The notes beneath the pieces are model-generated. The model ran no database searches and was not told where the DNA came from. It saw only the letters and a list, made by a program, of their open reading frames with translations. Positions 32,827-41,881 of a stretch of DNA of 64,000 nucleotides are shown here, piece by piece. The DNA is from Curtobacterium sp. VKM Ac-2922. GTDB taxonomy: Bacteria > Actinomycetota > Actinomycetes > Actinomycetales > Microbacteriaceae. Numbering within the stretch: the first letter of the stretch is position 1; each line of letters opens with the position of its first letter. The DNA lies in contig NZ_JALGRO010000002.1 of the NCBI RefSeq assembly GCF_022815645.1, positions 62,001 through 126,000 of the forward strand, in the 5' to 3' direction. The position numbers were made by a program, and so were the translations under genes.

Positions 32827-34499
32827 TGCCCGCCGCACTGCAGAACCTGTTCGGGCGTCTCGGCGCCTACGTCAAGGGCTTCTCCGCCGCCCAGCGCACG
32901 ATCGCCATCCTGGCCGTCGCGGCGCTCGTGCTCGGCGGGGTCGCGCTGGCCTCGTGGCTCGGCAAGCCGTCCTACGCGCCGCTGTTCACCGGCCTGGCCG
33001 CTGCCGACGCGTCCTCGGTCACCGACCAGCTCACCACGGACGGTGTGCCGTTCCAGCTGACCGACGGCGGCGCCACCATCCTGGTGCCGCAGTCGTCGGT
33101 GTACACTGAGCGCCTGAAGGCCGCGTCGAACGGGTTGCCGTCGTCGAACGAGGGCGGCTACTCGCTGCTCGACAAGATGGGCGTCACCAGCTCGGAGTTC
33201 CAGCAGGACGTCACGTACAAGCGCGCGATCGAGGGCGAGCTCGCGAAGACGATCTCGGCGATGGACGGCGTGCAGACCGCCAGCGTGCAGCTCGCGATCC
33301 CGGCGAAGTCGGTGTTCGTGTCCGAGGAGAAGGACCCCACCGCGTCGGTGTTCATCGCGACGAAGAACGGCGTGCAACTGACCACCGACCAGGTGCAGTC
33401 GATCGTGCACCTGACCAGCGCCGCGGTCGAGGGCATGCAGCCCACCGACGTGTCCGTCGTCGACTCCAAGGGCCAGACCCTGTCCGCGGTCGGCACCGGT
33501 GCCACCGGGTCCGGCGCGGACCAGGCCGCCGACTACGACGCCACCACCTCGAAGAAGATCCAGGACCTGCTCGACACGACGCTCGGCGCCGGCAACGCCA
33601 GTGTGGTCGTCTCGGCGACGATGAACCAGAACACCGGTACGCGCACGTCGGAGTCGTTCACGACGCCGACGACCGGCCCGGTCGCGCTCAACGAGTCCTC
33701 GACCAAGGAGCAGTACGGGTCCGGCTCGGGTGCGGGCAACGGCGCCACGGGCGTGCTCGGACCGGACAACATCGCCGTCCCGAACGGCACCGCGTCGGGC
33801 GCTGCGAGCGGTGACGGCGGGTACGACAACGAGTCCTCGACGAAGAACAACGCCGTCGACAAGACCACCGAGACCACGCAGCTGCCGTCGGGCGGCGTCG
33901 ACCGGCAGACCGTGTCCGTCGCGCTCAACAGCAAGGCGTCGTCGGTGCAGAACGCGAACCTGCAGAGCATCAACGACCTGGTGTCCGCCGCTGCCGGTGC
34001 CGACACCGCACGCGGTGACCAGGTCAAGGTGGCCATGATGGACTTCGACACCAGTGCCGCCGACCAGGCTGCCAAGGCCCTGAAGACCCAGCAGGCGGCC
34101 GACCAGCAAGAGGCCCTGTGGTCCTCGATCCGCACCGCCGGGATCGTCGTCGGGATCGCGCTCGCACTGATCGCGCTGATCGTCTTCCTGGCCCGCCGCG
34201 GTCGCCGTCAGGAACGCGAGAGCGTCGACGTCGGCGAGCTCGACGCCTTCGGCTCGTCGTTCGAGCTGCCGCTCGCCGTCGACGCCGCCGACCAGCGCAG
34301 CGGACTCGCAGCCGGGTCGGACGCGCCGACCGTGGCGCTGTCCACCCTGCCGCACGACGACGCGCCGACCGAGGTGCTCACCACCGACGAGATCAGTGCC
34401 GAGCGCCGCCGCCAGGACATCTCGAACCTGGCCGAGCGGGACCCGAAGCGCACCGCCGAGCTGCTGCGCGGCCTGCTGGACGACCGGACCTCGGTGTGA
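32826..34499 (+). CDS. fliF: Flagellar M-ring protein FliF
   Basis: A 557-aa protein, ATG 32826. There are two membrane segments: near residues 27-46 (TIAILAVAALVLGGVALASW) and about 437-458 (GIVVGIALALIALIVFLARR). Between them lie the periplasmic ring-building motifs (KPSYAPLFTGLAAADASSVT; EGELAKTISAMDGVQTASVQ). The C-terminal tail (ERRRQDISNLAERDPKRTAE, LLRGLLDD) is the FliG-binding region. It forms the MS ring in the membrane. Confidence 0.96.
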   Translation: MPAALQNLFGRLGAYVKGFSAAQRTIAILAVAALVLGGVALASWLGKPSYAPLFTGLAAADASSVTDQLTTDGVPFQLTDGGATILVPQSSVYTERLKAASNGLPSSNEGGYSLLDKMGVTSSEFQQDVTYKRAIEGELAKTISAMDGVQTASVQLAIPAKSVFVSEEKDPTASVFIATKNGVQLTTDQVQSIVHLTSAAVEGMQPTDVSVVDSKGQTLSAVGTGATGSGADQAADYDATTSKKIQDLLDTTLGAGNASVVVSATMNQNTGTRTSESFTTPTTGPVALNESSTKEQYGSGSGAGNGATGVLGPDNIAVPNGTASGAASGDGGYDNESSTKNNAVDKTTETTQLPSGGVDRQTVSVALNSKASSVQNANLQSINDLVSAAAGADTARGDQVKVAMMDFDTSAADQAAKALKTQQAADQQEALWSSIRTAGIVVGIALALIALIVFLARRGRRQERESVDVGELDAFGSSFELPLAVDAADQRSGLAAGSDAPTVALSTLPHDDAPTEVLTTDEISAERRRQDISNLAERDPKRTAELLRGLLDDRTSV

Positions 34500-35530
34500 A
34501 CGGCCCCGTCGCCGCCTCCGGCCCGCGGTCGTTGAGCGGCGCGCAGAAGGTCGCGCTCATCCTCATGCAGATGGAGACCGACCGCGCCGCCGAGGTCATG
34601 AAGCAGTTCTCCGAGCTGGAGGCCGAGGAGATCTCCGCCGAGATCGTCCGGATGCGCCGCGTCGAGGACACCGTGGTCGACGCGACGCTGACCGAGTTCC
34701 ACCGGATGACCCGCACCGGGCGCACGCACCGGCGCGGCGGCAAGGACACCGCGCTGGGCCTGCTCGACGCCGCGTTCGGCTCCGAGCGCGCGGCCGGGGT
34801 CATGGACCGCCTGGCCTCGAACCTGGCCGGGCAGTCCTTCGACTTCCTGGACGACGCCGAACCCGGACAGGTCATCACCCTGCTCGAGGGCGAGCTGCCG
34901 CAGACCATCGCCCTGGTGCTCGCCCACCTGCAGCCCGCCCAGGCCAGCGCCGTGCTCGCCGGGGTCGACGACCGCGCCCGCACCGACGTCGCGCAGGCGT
35001 TCGCCACGATGGGCAGCGCCACGCCCGAGGCCGTCGGGATCGTCGCGGGCGTGCTCCGCCAGCGTGCCGGCGCCGTCGTGTCCCCGCGCGAGAGCGTCGA
35101 GGTCGTCGGCGGCATCGCGCCCCTGGTCGACATCATCAACCGCTCCGACGTCGCCACCGAGAAGGCCGTGCTCGACGGGCTCGAGGCGCGCGACCCGGAG
35201 CTCGCCGAGGACATCCGCTCGCGCATGCTCACGTTCGAGGACATCGTCAAGCTCGAGTCCCGCGACATCCAGCAGGTGCTGCGCGGGATCGACTCGAAGA
35301 TCCTGGCGACCGCCATGAAGGGCGCCGCCGGACCCGTCGTCGAGACCATCCGCGCGAACGTCTCCGAACGCAACCGCTCGCTGCTCGACGACGAGATCCA
35401 GGCCATGGGTCCGGTCCGTGTGTCGCAGGTCGAGGAGGCCCGCGCCGAGGTCGTGCGCTCCGTCCGTGAGCTCGAGGCCCAGGGCGTCATCACCGTCCAC
35501 CGCGCCGAGGAGGACGAGCTCGTTGACTGA
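34496..35530 (+). CDS. fliG: Flagellar motor switch protein FliG
   Basis: A 344-aa protein from GTG 34496, overlapping the fliF stop. It has SGAQKVALILMQMETDRAAE at the N-terminus (FliF binding), the middle domain GQVITLLEGELPQTIALVLA and the C-terminal torque domain RMLTFEDIVKLESRDIQQVL. FliG couples stator force to rotation. The stator genes motA and motB are not in the window. Confidence 0.95.
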   Translation: MNGPVAASGPRSLSGAQKVALILMQMETDRAAEVMKQFSELEAEEISAEIVRMRRVEDTVVDATLTEFHRMTRTGRTHRRGGKDTALGLLDAAFGSERAAGVMDRLASNLAGQSFDFLDDAEPGQVITLLEGELPQTIALVLAHLQPAQASAVLAGVDDRARTDVAQAFATMGSATPEAVGIVAGVLRQRAGAVVSPRESVEVVGGIAPLVDIINRSDVATEKAVLDGLEARDPELAEDIRSRMLTFEDIVKLESRDIQQVLRGIDSKILATAMKGAAGPVVETIRANVSERNRSLLDDEIQAMGPVRVSQVEEARAEVVRSVRELEAQGVITVHRAEEDELVD

Positions 35531-36170
35531 CACCACCACGTTCGCGCGGGTCGCGTTCCCGGTCGTCGCCGACGCCGGCTCGGCCAGCCGTGCCGCCAGC
35601 GCCGAGGTCCGCGGACACGCTGCCGGCTACGCGGCCGGACTGCGCGCCGCGCACACGGACACCGAGGCCCTGCGCGCCGAACTCGAGGCGGCGCACGTCG
35701 CCCGACTCGAGCGACTCGAAGCCGACACCGCGCGGCGGCTCGCCGCGATGTCGGCCGCGACGGACGCGCTGCTCGCGCGCACCGCACCCGTGCTGGCGTC
35801 CGCCGAGCAGTCGGTGGTGGACGCGGCCATGGAACTGGCCGACGCCGCCGTCGGGTACGCGATCCGGGCCTCCCGTCCGGCATCCGCGGACAGCGTGGTC
35901 GACGACGGCCTGGAGGACCGGGTGCAGCCCGGCGCCGAGGCGACCGTCCGTCGCGCACTCGCGCTGGTCGACCACACGCTCGCGATCGCGGTGCGGCTGA
36001 GCCCGGCGGACGCCGCCGCGGTCGCATCGCTCGACCTGCCGGTCGCCGTCCGCACCGACCCGACCCTGTCCGACGGCGACGCCGTCGTGGACCTGCCGGA
36101 CGGCGTGCTCGACGCCCGGATCGGCGCCGCGCTCGCCCGCGCGAAGGCCGCACTGGGGGTCAGCGCATGA
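35523..36170 (+). CDS. fliH: FliH-like flagellar export ATPase regulator
   Basis: A 215-aa protein whose TTG 35523 overlaps the fliG 3' end; no better start is visible. A long Ala/Glu/Arg helix (GLRAAHTDTEALRAELEAAH) is followed by a vacuolar-ATPase-E-like C-terminal half. Position between fliG and fliI identifies it as FliH, the FliI regulator, although sequence similarity is weak as usual for this family. Confidence 0.78.
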   Translation: MTDTTTFARVAFPVVADAGSASRAASAEVRGHAAGYAAGLRAAHTDTEALRAELEAAHVARLERLEADTARRLAAMSAATDALLARTAPVLASAEQSVVDAAMELADAAVGYAIRASRPASADSVVDDGLEDRVQPGAEATVRRALALVDHTLAIAVRLSPADAAAVASLDLPVAVRTDPTLSDGDAVVDLPDGVLDARIGAALARAKAALGVSA

Positions 36171-37495
36171 CCGCCACCCTGCTCCGACCGCGCGCGCTCG
36201 ACGCCGCGGTGGCCCTTGCCGCACCGCAGCGCGTCGGGGTCGTCACGAGCGCCGTCGGCCTGGGGCTGACCGTCGCCGGGCTCGACGTCAGCGTCGGCGA
36301 GGTCGTCATGGTCGGCCGCGAGGACGGACCGCAGACCGCCGTCGAGGTCGTCGCCACCGACGCCAGCGGTGTGCGCTGCATGCCGCTCGGACGGCCGACC
36401 GGCGTGACCGCCGGGATGCCCGCACGACCGACGGGCCGTCCCGTGCTGGTGCCGACCGGACGCGGACTGTTCGGGCGGGTGCTCGACGGGCTCGGGCGGC
36501 CGATCGACGACCGCGGACCGCTCGACGCCGACGCCTGGGTCGAGCTCGACCACGCCACACCGAACGCGATGGCCCGCACCCGGATCGACACGCCGATGCA
36601 GCTCGGGGTCCGCGTGCTCGACACCCTGACCACCGTGGGACGCGGGCAGCGCATGGGCCTGTTCGCCGGGTCCGGTGTCGGCAAGTCCTCGTTGCTGTCG
36701 ATGATCGCTCGGGGGAGCGACGCGGCGGTCAACGTCATCGCGCTGGTCGGCGAACGTGGCCGCGAGGTGCGGGAGTTCCTGGAGGACGACCTGGGGCACG
36801 AGGGGCTCGCCCGCTCGATCGTCGTCGTGTCCACCTCGGACGAGCCCGCGCTGATGCGCCTGCGTGCGGCGTTCGTCGCCACCCGCATCGCTGAGTCGTT
36901 CCGCGACGCCGGTCAGGACGTCGTGCTCATGATGGACTCGCTGACCCGTGTCGCCATGGCGCAGCGCGAGATCGGCCTGTCGGTCGGCGAACCCCCCGCC
37001 ACCCGGGGCTACCCGCCGTCGACGTTCTCGGTGCTCGCCGGGCTGCTCGAGCGCGCCGGCACCGACCGCGTGGGCAGCATCACCGGGCTGTACACGGTGC
37101 TCGTCGACGGCGACGACCACAACGAGCCGATCGCCGACGCCGCGCGCAGCATCCTCGACGGGCACGTGGTGCTCGACCGGAAGCTCGCCGTCACGGGGCA
37201 CTTCCCGTCCGTCGACGCGCTCGGGTCGATCTCCCGCGTGGCGTCGAAGGTCACCTCGCCCGCCGAGCGTGCCACGGCGACCGGCCTGCGGAAGGTGATG
37301 GCCGCTCGCAAGGCCGCCCAGGACCTGCTCGACGTCGGCGCGTACCAGCGTGGATCCAACCCGCTGGTGGACGCCGCCGTCGACCACCAGGACGCGATCG
37401 ACCAGTTCCTGCGGCAGGGCATGGACGAGCGGGTCACCGCCGCCGACTCGTGGCAGCGGCTCGACGCGCTCGTCCGCCAGCTCGGGGGTGCGTGA
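36167..37495 (+). CDS. fliI: Flagellum-specific ATPase FliI
   Basis: A 442-aa F1-like ATPase, ATG 36167. Walker A is GLFAGSGVGKSSLL, the catalytic glutamate segment is GERGREVREFLEDDLG, and Walker B is VVLMMDSLTRVAMAQREIGL. It energises unloading of export substrates at the flagellar type III gate. The gate proteins themselves (FlhA, FlhB, FliP, FliQ, FliR) are not encoded in this window. Confidence 0.96.
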   Translation: MTATLLRPRALDAAVALAAPQRVGVVTSAVGLGLTVAGLDVSVGEVVMVGREDGPQTAVEVVATDASGVRCMPLGRPTGVTAGMPARPTGRPVLVPTGRGLFGRVLDGLGRPIDDRGPLDADAWVELDHATPNAMARTRIDTPMQLGVRVLDTLTTVGRGQRMGLFAGSGVGKSSLLSMIARGSDAAVNVIALVGERGREVREFLEDDLGHEGLARSIVVVSTSDEPALMRLRAAFVATRIAESFRDAGQDVVLMMDSLTRVAMAQREIGLSVGEPPATRGYPPSTFSVLAGLLERAGTDRVGSITGLYTVLVDGDDHNEPIADAARSILDGHVVLDRKLAVTGHFPSVDALGSISRVASKVTSPAERATATGLRKVMAARKAAQDLLDVGAYQRGSNPLVDAAVDHQDAIDQFLRQGMDERVTAADSWQRLDALVRQLGGA

Positions 37496-37926
37496 TGGCC
37501 CGGACCTTCCCGCTCGCCGGGCTCCTGCGCCTGCGGCACGCCGAACAGGACCGCGCTGCGGCAACGCTGGCGACCGCGAACGACCGCGTCCGTGAGGCCG
37601 CCGACGCCCGCATCGCCGCACGCCGCACGCTCGAGGACTCGGCCACCGCGATGCCGATCGAGGACGCCGCCACCCTGAGCGCCGTCGCCGCCGCCCGTGC
37701 CGCGACGCGGGGGATGCTCCGCGAGCTCGACGTCGTGGCCGAACACCGGCGCGCAGACGCAGAGCACGCCCAGGGTGAGTACTCCGCCGCCCGGCGGTCG
37801 GCCCTGGGGCTCGAGAAGCTCGAGGAGCAGCACACGGTCGCCGCCCGCGCCGAGGAGCTCCGCACCGAACAGAACGCACTCGACGAGATCGCGGCACGCA
37901 GCCGCACCGAAGGGGGGACCCGATGA
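37495..37926 (+). CDS. fliJ: Flagellar protein FliJ
   Basis: A 143-aa, Ala/Arg/Glu-rich coiled coil starting MARTFPLAGLLRLRHAEQDR at ATG 37495, overlapping the fliI stop. FliJ is a general export chaperone and central stalk of the FliI ring. Identification rests on position, length and coiled-coil character. Confidence 0.82.
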   Translation: MARTFPLAGLLRLRHAEQDRAAATLATANDRVREAADARIAARRTLEDSATAMPIEDAATLSAVAAARAATRGMLRELDVVAEHRRADAEHAQGEYSAARRSALGLEKLEEQHTVAARAEELRTEQNALDEIAARSRTEGGTR

Positions 37927-38642
37927 GCCTGGATGCCGTGCTGAGCCGGATCTCCGAGATCCGCTCCCAGATCGACACGCTGCAGAGCGGTGGGACCCGC
38001 ACGTCCTCGTCGTCGGCCGCTGCCGCCGCGTCGTCCTCGGCGTTCGACGCGACGATGGCCGCGACCGCCACCGCTGGGTCGACCGCGGCCGGCGCGTCCA
38101 CTGCTGCTGCGGCCACGGCACCGGCCACGTCGGTCGACGCCGGCAAGGGCACCGTCGCGACCGGCAGCGGGAAGACCGGTGACGACGTCGTGGCCGATGC
38201 GAAGAAGTACCTCGGCGTGCCGTACGTGTTCGGCGGCACCACCACCGCGGGCATGGACTGCTCGGGCCTGGTGCAGACCGTGTTCAAGGACCTCGGCGTC
38301 ACCATGCCGCGGGTCGTGCCGGACCAGGCGAAGATGGGCGTCGCCGTGCCCTCGTTGGCGCAGGCGCAGCCCGGCGACCTGATCATCCCGAAGGGCGAGG
38401 GCCACGTGGTGATCTACGTCGGCGACGGCAAGGTGCTGCATGCGCCCCGCCCCGGCAAGGACGTCCGGATCGTCGACAACTGGTACAAGGACTCCGACAT
38501 CGCCACCATCCGGCGCATCGTCCCGTCGGCGCAGGAGGCCGCCGCCACCAAGGCCGCCTCGGCATCGAGCGCGTCGGGGTCGGGCACCGATCTGCAGACC
38601 GCTGCGCTGATGTCCCTGCTGCAGTCGGGGAGTGCCGCATGA
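37923..38642 (+). CDS. NlpC/P60 peptidoglycan hydrolase of the flagellar operon
   Basis: A 239-aa protein with a short N-terminal FliJ/LysM-free helix (LDAVLSRISEIRSQIDTLQ), an Ala/Ser/Thr-rich linker (30-85) and an NlpC/P60 domain. The catalytic Cys is C113 in GMDCSGLVQTVF, with H161 in GEGHVVIYVG and H173 as the other members. There is no signal peptide, so it is probably exported by the flagellar apparatus and opens the cell wall for the rod, replacing FlgJ. Such a gene between fliJ and fliK is common in actinobacteria. Confidence 0.88.
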   Translation: MSLDAVLSRISEIRSQIDTLQSGGTRTSSSSAAAAASSSAFDATMAATATAGSTAAGASTAAAATAPATSVDAGKGTVATGSGKTGDDVVADAKKYLGVPYVFGGTTTAGMDCSGLVQTVFKDLGVTMPRVVPDQAKMGVAVPSLAQAQPGDLIIPKGEGHVVIYVGDGKVLHAPRPGKDVRIVDNWYKDSDIATIRRIVPSAQEAAATKAASASSASGSGTDLQTAALMSLLQSGSAA

Positions 38643-40129
38643 GCCCGACGATGACCGTCGCCCCGAGGGCGCCCGGTCCCGCGGAGGCGTCGGCGGCGAC
38701 CGGTCGTTCCGCTTCGACGGGTGCGGACGCCGCCGCGACGAGCAGCGGGTTCGACGCCGCGATGACGGCCGTCGGTGCGCGTGCCGAGCGGCAGCACGCC
38801 GCGCCGCGGAAGGGCGCGGACGCCGACGCGACCGCCGCCGCCGACGCGGGTGCCGCCGACGCCGCCGACGCCGCGGCACCGCCGGCCGGACTGGCCGCGC
38901 TGCTCGGGCTGACACCCGCGGCCGCGCCCGCGGCTGCGCCGGCGGCTGCGCTCGCGCCGAGTCTCGCCCAGGCGGACGGAACTCGGCTCGGAACCGCCGC
39001 AGAGCGTCCGGCTGGCCGAGACTCGGCGGCCGCCAACGGTGCGGGCACGCTCGGCACGCTCGGCACGACGGCCGGTTCGTCGGCGGGGACGGCTACCGGT
39101 GCTCCGGCCGGTGCTGCTGCGCCGAGTCTCGGCGCGGCGGACACATTCAACGCCGCGGGCGCCGCAGGTCGTCCGGCCAGCCGAGACTCGGCCAACGCCG
39201 GCACCGCTGTGGGCACGGTCACGTCCGCCGCCGCGGATGCAGCGCCGAGTCTCGGCCAGGCGGACGAAACTCGCGCTGCCGCGGCCGCGAACAGTCCGGT
39301 GGGCCGAGTCTCGGCGGGCGTGGGCGCGGCGGGTGCGGCCGATGCGGCCGCGTCGGCGGCGTCGACGTCGACCGCACCGTCGGCCGCTCAGGCGGGTCCG
39401 GCACCCGCCGCCGCACCCGTACCCGTCACCGCGACGACCACCGTCACCCAGACAGCCGCCGCGACCCCGACGACCACCGCGACCGCGACGGCCGGGGCAG
39501 CCACGGCCCTGCAACCCCGCCGTGTCGGCGGCGCGAGCGGACCAGCGCAGGGCGAGTCGAGCCTCCAGGCCGCGACGGCCGCGACGGCCGCGACAACCGA
39601 ACCGGCCACGACGTCAGGCGTGCCGTTCCCGCTGCCGACCGCCGCCCCGACCGCCACGGCGACGACGTCGGCGCAGCCGACGGCCTCCGCCCCGGCACCC
39701 CTCGCACAGCAGCTCGCGCGACCGGTGTTCTCCCTCGCCCAGGCCGGCGCCGGCGAGCACGTCGTGACGGTGCAGGTCGTGCCGGACAGCCTCGGTCCGG
39801 TGACGGTCCGCGCCCACGTCACCGCGCACGGCATGCACGTCGAGCTGTTCGCGGCCTCGGACGCCGGGCGCGAGGCGGTGCGCCAGGTCCTGCCGGACCT
39901 GCGCCGCGAGGGCACCGCGGTCTCGACCACCCTCGACCTGTCCTCGCAGAACCACCCTGGGCAGAACAACCCGGGGCAGTCGGCCGGTCAGTCGGCCGCT
40001 CGCGACGGGCGTCCGACCGGCGGCCCGGCGACACCGTCGTCCGACCGGGAGGCCCGACCCACCACCGCCGAGTCCGCTCGGTCCGCCACCACCACCGTCC
40101 GCACCGCGGGACTCGACGTCCTCGCCTGA
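38639..40129 (+). CDS. fliK: Flagellar hook-length control protein FliK
   Basis: A 496-aa, Ala-rich protein. The C-terminal Flg_hook domain (about residues 360-440) is recognisable: VVTVQVVPDSLGPVTVRAHV, then HGMHVELFAASDAGREAVRQ and VLPDLRREG. The first 340 residues are low-complexity, as is usual for the ruler part. Residues 107-130, 162-185 and 203-226 are an imperfect repeat (PSL-QAD-TR, AAE-P-GRDSA) encoded by three copies of a 70-bp DNA palindrome, each in the same frame. FliK sets hook length and switches export to filament proteins. Confidence 0.88.
   Translation: MSPTMTVAPRAPGPAEASAATGRSASTGADAAATSSGFDAAMTAVGARAERQHAAPRKGADADATAAADAGAADAADAAAPPAGLAALLGLTPAAAPAAAPAAALAPSLAQADGTRLGTAAERPAGRDSAAANGAGTLGTLGTTAGSSAGTATGAPAGAAAPSLGAADTFNAAGAAGRPASRDSANAGTAVGTVTSAAADAAPSLGQADETRAAAAANSPVGRVSAGVGAAGAADAAASAASTSTAPSAAQAGPAPAAAPVPVTATTTVTQTAAATPTTTATATAGAATALQPRRVGGASGPAQGESSLQAATAATAATTEPATTSGVPFPLPTAAPTATATTSAQPTASAPAPLAQQLARPVFSLAQAGAGEHVVTVQVVPDSLGPVTVRAHVTAHGMHVELFAASDAGREAVRQVLPDLRREGTAVSTTLDLSSQNHPGQNNPGQSAGQSAARDGRPTGGPATPSSDREARPTTAESARSATTTVRTAGLDVLA
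38957..39026. repeat. 70-bp palindromic element in fliK, copy 1
   Basis: The ends CCGAGTCTCGCCCAGGCGGA and the complement of GTCCGGCTGGCCGAGACTCGG match at 20 of 22 positions. The central 26 bases also contain GGAACTCGGCTCGGAACC. It begins on a codon boundary of fliK and encodes PSLAQADGTRLG onward. Confidence 0.85.
39122..39191. repeat. 70-bp palindromic element in fliK, copy 2
   Basis: It has the same length and reading frame as copy 1, with arms CCGAGTCTCGGCGCGGCGGA and the complement of TCCGGCCAGCCGAGACTCGG. The centre has diverged. It encodes PSLGAADTFNAAG onward. Confidence 0.85.
39245..39314. repeat. 70-bp palindromic element in fliK, copy 3
   Basis: Again 70 bp and in the same frame, with arms CCGAGTCTCGGCCAGGCGGA and the complement of GTCCGGTGGGCCGAGTCTCG. 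It encodes PSLGQADETRAAA onward and ends GRVSA instead of GRDSA. Confidence 0.85.
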
Positions 40130-40154
40130 TCCGGATCACGACAAGGAACCCACC

Positions 40155-40586
40155 ATGCCCCTCGACGGGATCACCGGCAGTGTCGACCAGGCCACCCAGG
40201 CCGCCGCCCTCGCTGCGAACACGACGAAGAAGTCCCAGACGATGGACTCCGAGGTCTTCATGAAGCTGCTCGTCACGCAGCTGCAGAACCAGGACCCGTC
40301 CTCGCCGATGGACACCAACCAGATGATCAGCCAGCAGACGCAGCTCGCGATGATGGAGCAGGTCACCAACCAGACCACGACGGGGAACGAGAACTTCTCG
40401 CTGCAGATGCGCATCGCTGCCGCGAACCTCGTCGGCAAGCAGGTCAGCTACACGGACGCGACCTCGGGTGCATCGATCACCGGGAACGCGACCGCCGTGT
40501 CGTACGCCAAGAGCGTGCCGACCGTGACCGTGAACGGGAAGGAGGTCGATCTCGACGTGATCTCCGGTATCAAGACCGCTTCCTGA
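40155..40586 (+). CDS. flgD: Flagellar hook assembly protein FlgD (hook cap)
   Basis: A 143-aa protein, ATG 40155 after AAGGAACC. It has the FlgD N-terminal motif VFMKLLVTQLQNQDPSSPMD and QQTQLAMMEQV. The Tudor and FnIII domains found in longer FlgD proteins are absent, giving the short form common in Gram-positive bacteria. FlgD scaffolds hook polymerisation and is followed by flgE. Confidence 0.92.
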   Translation: MPLDGITGSVDQATQAAALAANTTKKSQTMDSEVFMKLLVTQLQNQDPSSPMDTNQMISQQTQLAMMEQVTNQTTTGNENFSLQMRIAAANLVGKQVSYTDATSGASITGNATAVSYAKSVPTVTVNGKEVDLDVISGIKTAS

Positions 40587-40636
40587 TCGTTCTTCCCGCT
40601 CCTCCTTCCGTTTCTCCTCCCTGAAAGGGACACACC

Positions 40637-41812
40637 ATGCTCCGCTCGCTCTACTCCGGGATCTCCGGCCTCCGCTCGCACCAGGAGATGCTCGACGTCA
40701 CGGGCAACAACATCGCCAACGTCAACACGGTCGGCTTCAAGGCCTCGACCACCGTGTTCCAGGACACCCTGTCGCAGATGACCCAGGGCGCCGGGGGACC
40801 GCAGACCGGCATCGGTGGCACCAACCCCGCCCAGATCGGTCTGGGTGTGCAGGTCGCCGGCGTCTCCACCAACTTCGCGCAGGGTTCGGCGCAGGCCACC
40901 GGCAAGGCCACCGACCTGATGATCTCCGGCGACGGTTTCTTCGTCACCCGACTGGGCAACGACACCGTGTACAGCCGCGCGGGCGCGTTCGACTTCGACG
41001 CGAACGGGCGCCTGGTCAGCTCCGACGGCAAGATCGTGCAGGGCTACTCCGCCACGAACGGCGTCGTGAACGACGGCGGCGCGCTGTCCGACATCACCCT
41101 GCCGTTGCAGGCCGCTGCCCCGGCGACCGCCACCACCTCGGCCACCGTCGCGGGCAACCTGCCCTCGGACACCGCCGTCGGCGAGACGCTCAACCGCGAC
41201 GCCACCGTGTACGACCAGTACGGCACGAAGCACACGCTGTCCCTGGCGTACACCCGCACCGCGGGCGGCTGGTCCGTCGCGGCCTCGAACGGGCAGGGCA
41301 CCTCGGCCACCGGCAACGTCACCTTCGGTCCGGACGGCAAGATCACCGCCGGTGCGACCCTCGCCGTCGGTGGCATCACCGTCGACATGACGCAGCTGTC
41401 CGGGTTCGCCTCGTTGAACACCGCGTCGATCTCGTCGCAGAACGGCCACGAGGCCGGCTCGCTGCAGAACTACACCATCTCGAAGGACGGCACCGTGATG
41501 GGGACGTTCTCGAACGGGTCGTCGATGGCCCTCGGCCGGATCGCCCTGGCGACGTTCGCCAACCCCGGTGGCCTCGAGAAGGCCGGCGCATCGGGCTACC
41601 GTGCGACGGCCAACTCCGGCCAGGCGCAGGTCGGCGTCCCCGGGTCGGCGGGCATCGGATCGCTGGCGGCCGGCACGCTCGAGATGTCGAACGTGGACCT
41701 GTCGCAGGAGTTCACGAACCTGATCGTCGCCCAGCGCGGGTTCCAGGCGAACGCCCGCATCATCACCACCTCGGACGAGGTGCTGCAGGAGCTGACGAAC
41801 CTGAAGCGCTAG
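40637..41812 (+). CDS. flgE: Flagellar hook protein FlgE
   Basis: A 391-aa protein, ATG 40637 with AAAGGGA upstream. The N-terminus (MLRSLYSGISGLRSHQEMLD, NNIANVNTVGFKASTTVFQD) and C-terminus (NVDLSQEFTNLIVAQRGFQA) are typical of hook proteins. A pyrimidine-rich leader (CTTCCCGCTCCTCCTTCCG) precedes it. It is the last flagellar gene here and is followed by a terminator, whereas in related clusters flbD, motA, motB and fliL usually come next. Confidence 0.95.
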   Translation: MLRSLYSGISGLRSHQEMLDVTGNNIANVNTVGFKASTTVFQDTLSQMTQGAGGPQTGIGGTNPAQIGLGVQVAGVSTNFAQGSAQATGKATDLMISGDGFFVTRLGNDTVYSRAGAFDFDANGRLVSSDGKIVQGYSATNGVVNDGGALSDITLPLQAAAPATATTSATVAGNLPSDTAVGETLNRDATVYDQYGTKHTLSLAYTRTAGGWSVAASNGQGTSATGNVTFGPDGKITAGATLAVGGITVDMTQLSGFASLNTASISSQNGHEAGSLQNYTISKDGTVMGTFSNGSSMALGRIALATFANPGGLEKAGASGYRATANSGQAQVGVPGSAGIGSLAAGTLEMSNVDLSQEFTNLIVAQRGFQANARIITTSDEVLQELTNLKR

Positions 41813-41840
41813 CCGACGCCGCCGCGGCGACGACCTGTCG

Positions 41841-41881
41841 GACGGGAGGCGCGGTGCCAGCTGGCACCCGCGCCTCCTGTC
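41841..41881. terminator. Bidirectional terminator after flgE
   Basis: Arms GACGGGAGGCGCGGTGCCAG and its complement, with one extra C, meet at CAGCTG. It lies between convergent flgE and the lipoprotein gene and belongs to the GGAGGC hairpin family. Confidence 0.85.

Noticed and set aside
35627-38386. 919-codon minus-strand open frame over fliH-fliI-fliJ
   Set aside because: Antisense shadow of conserved flagellar genes; no domain, no start signal.
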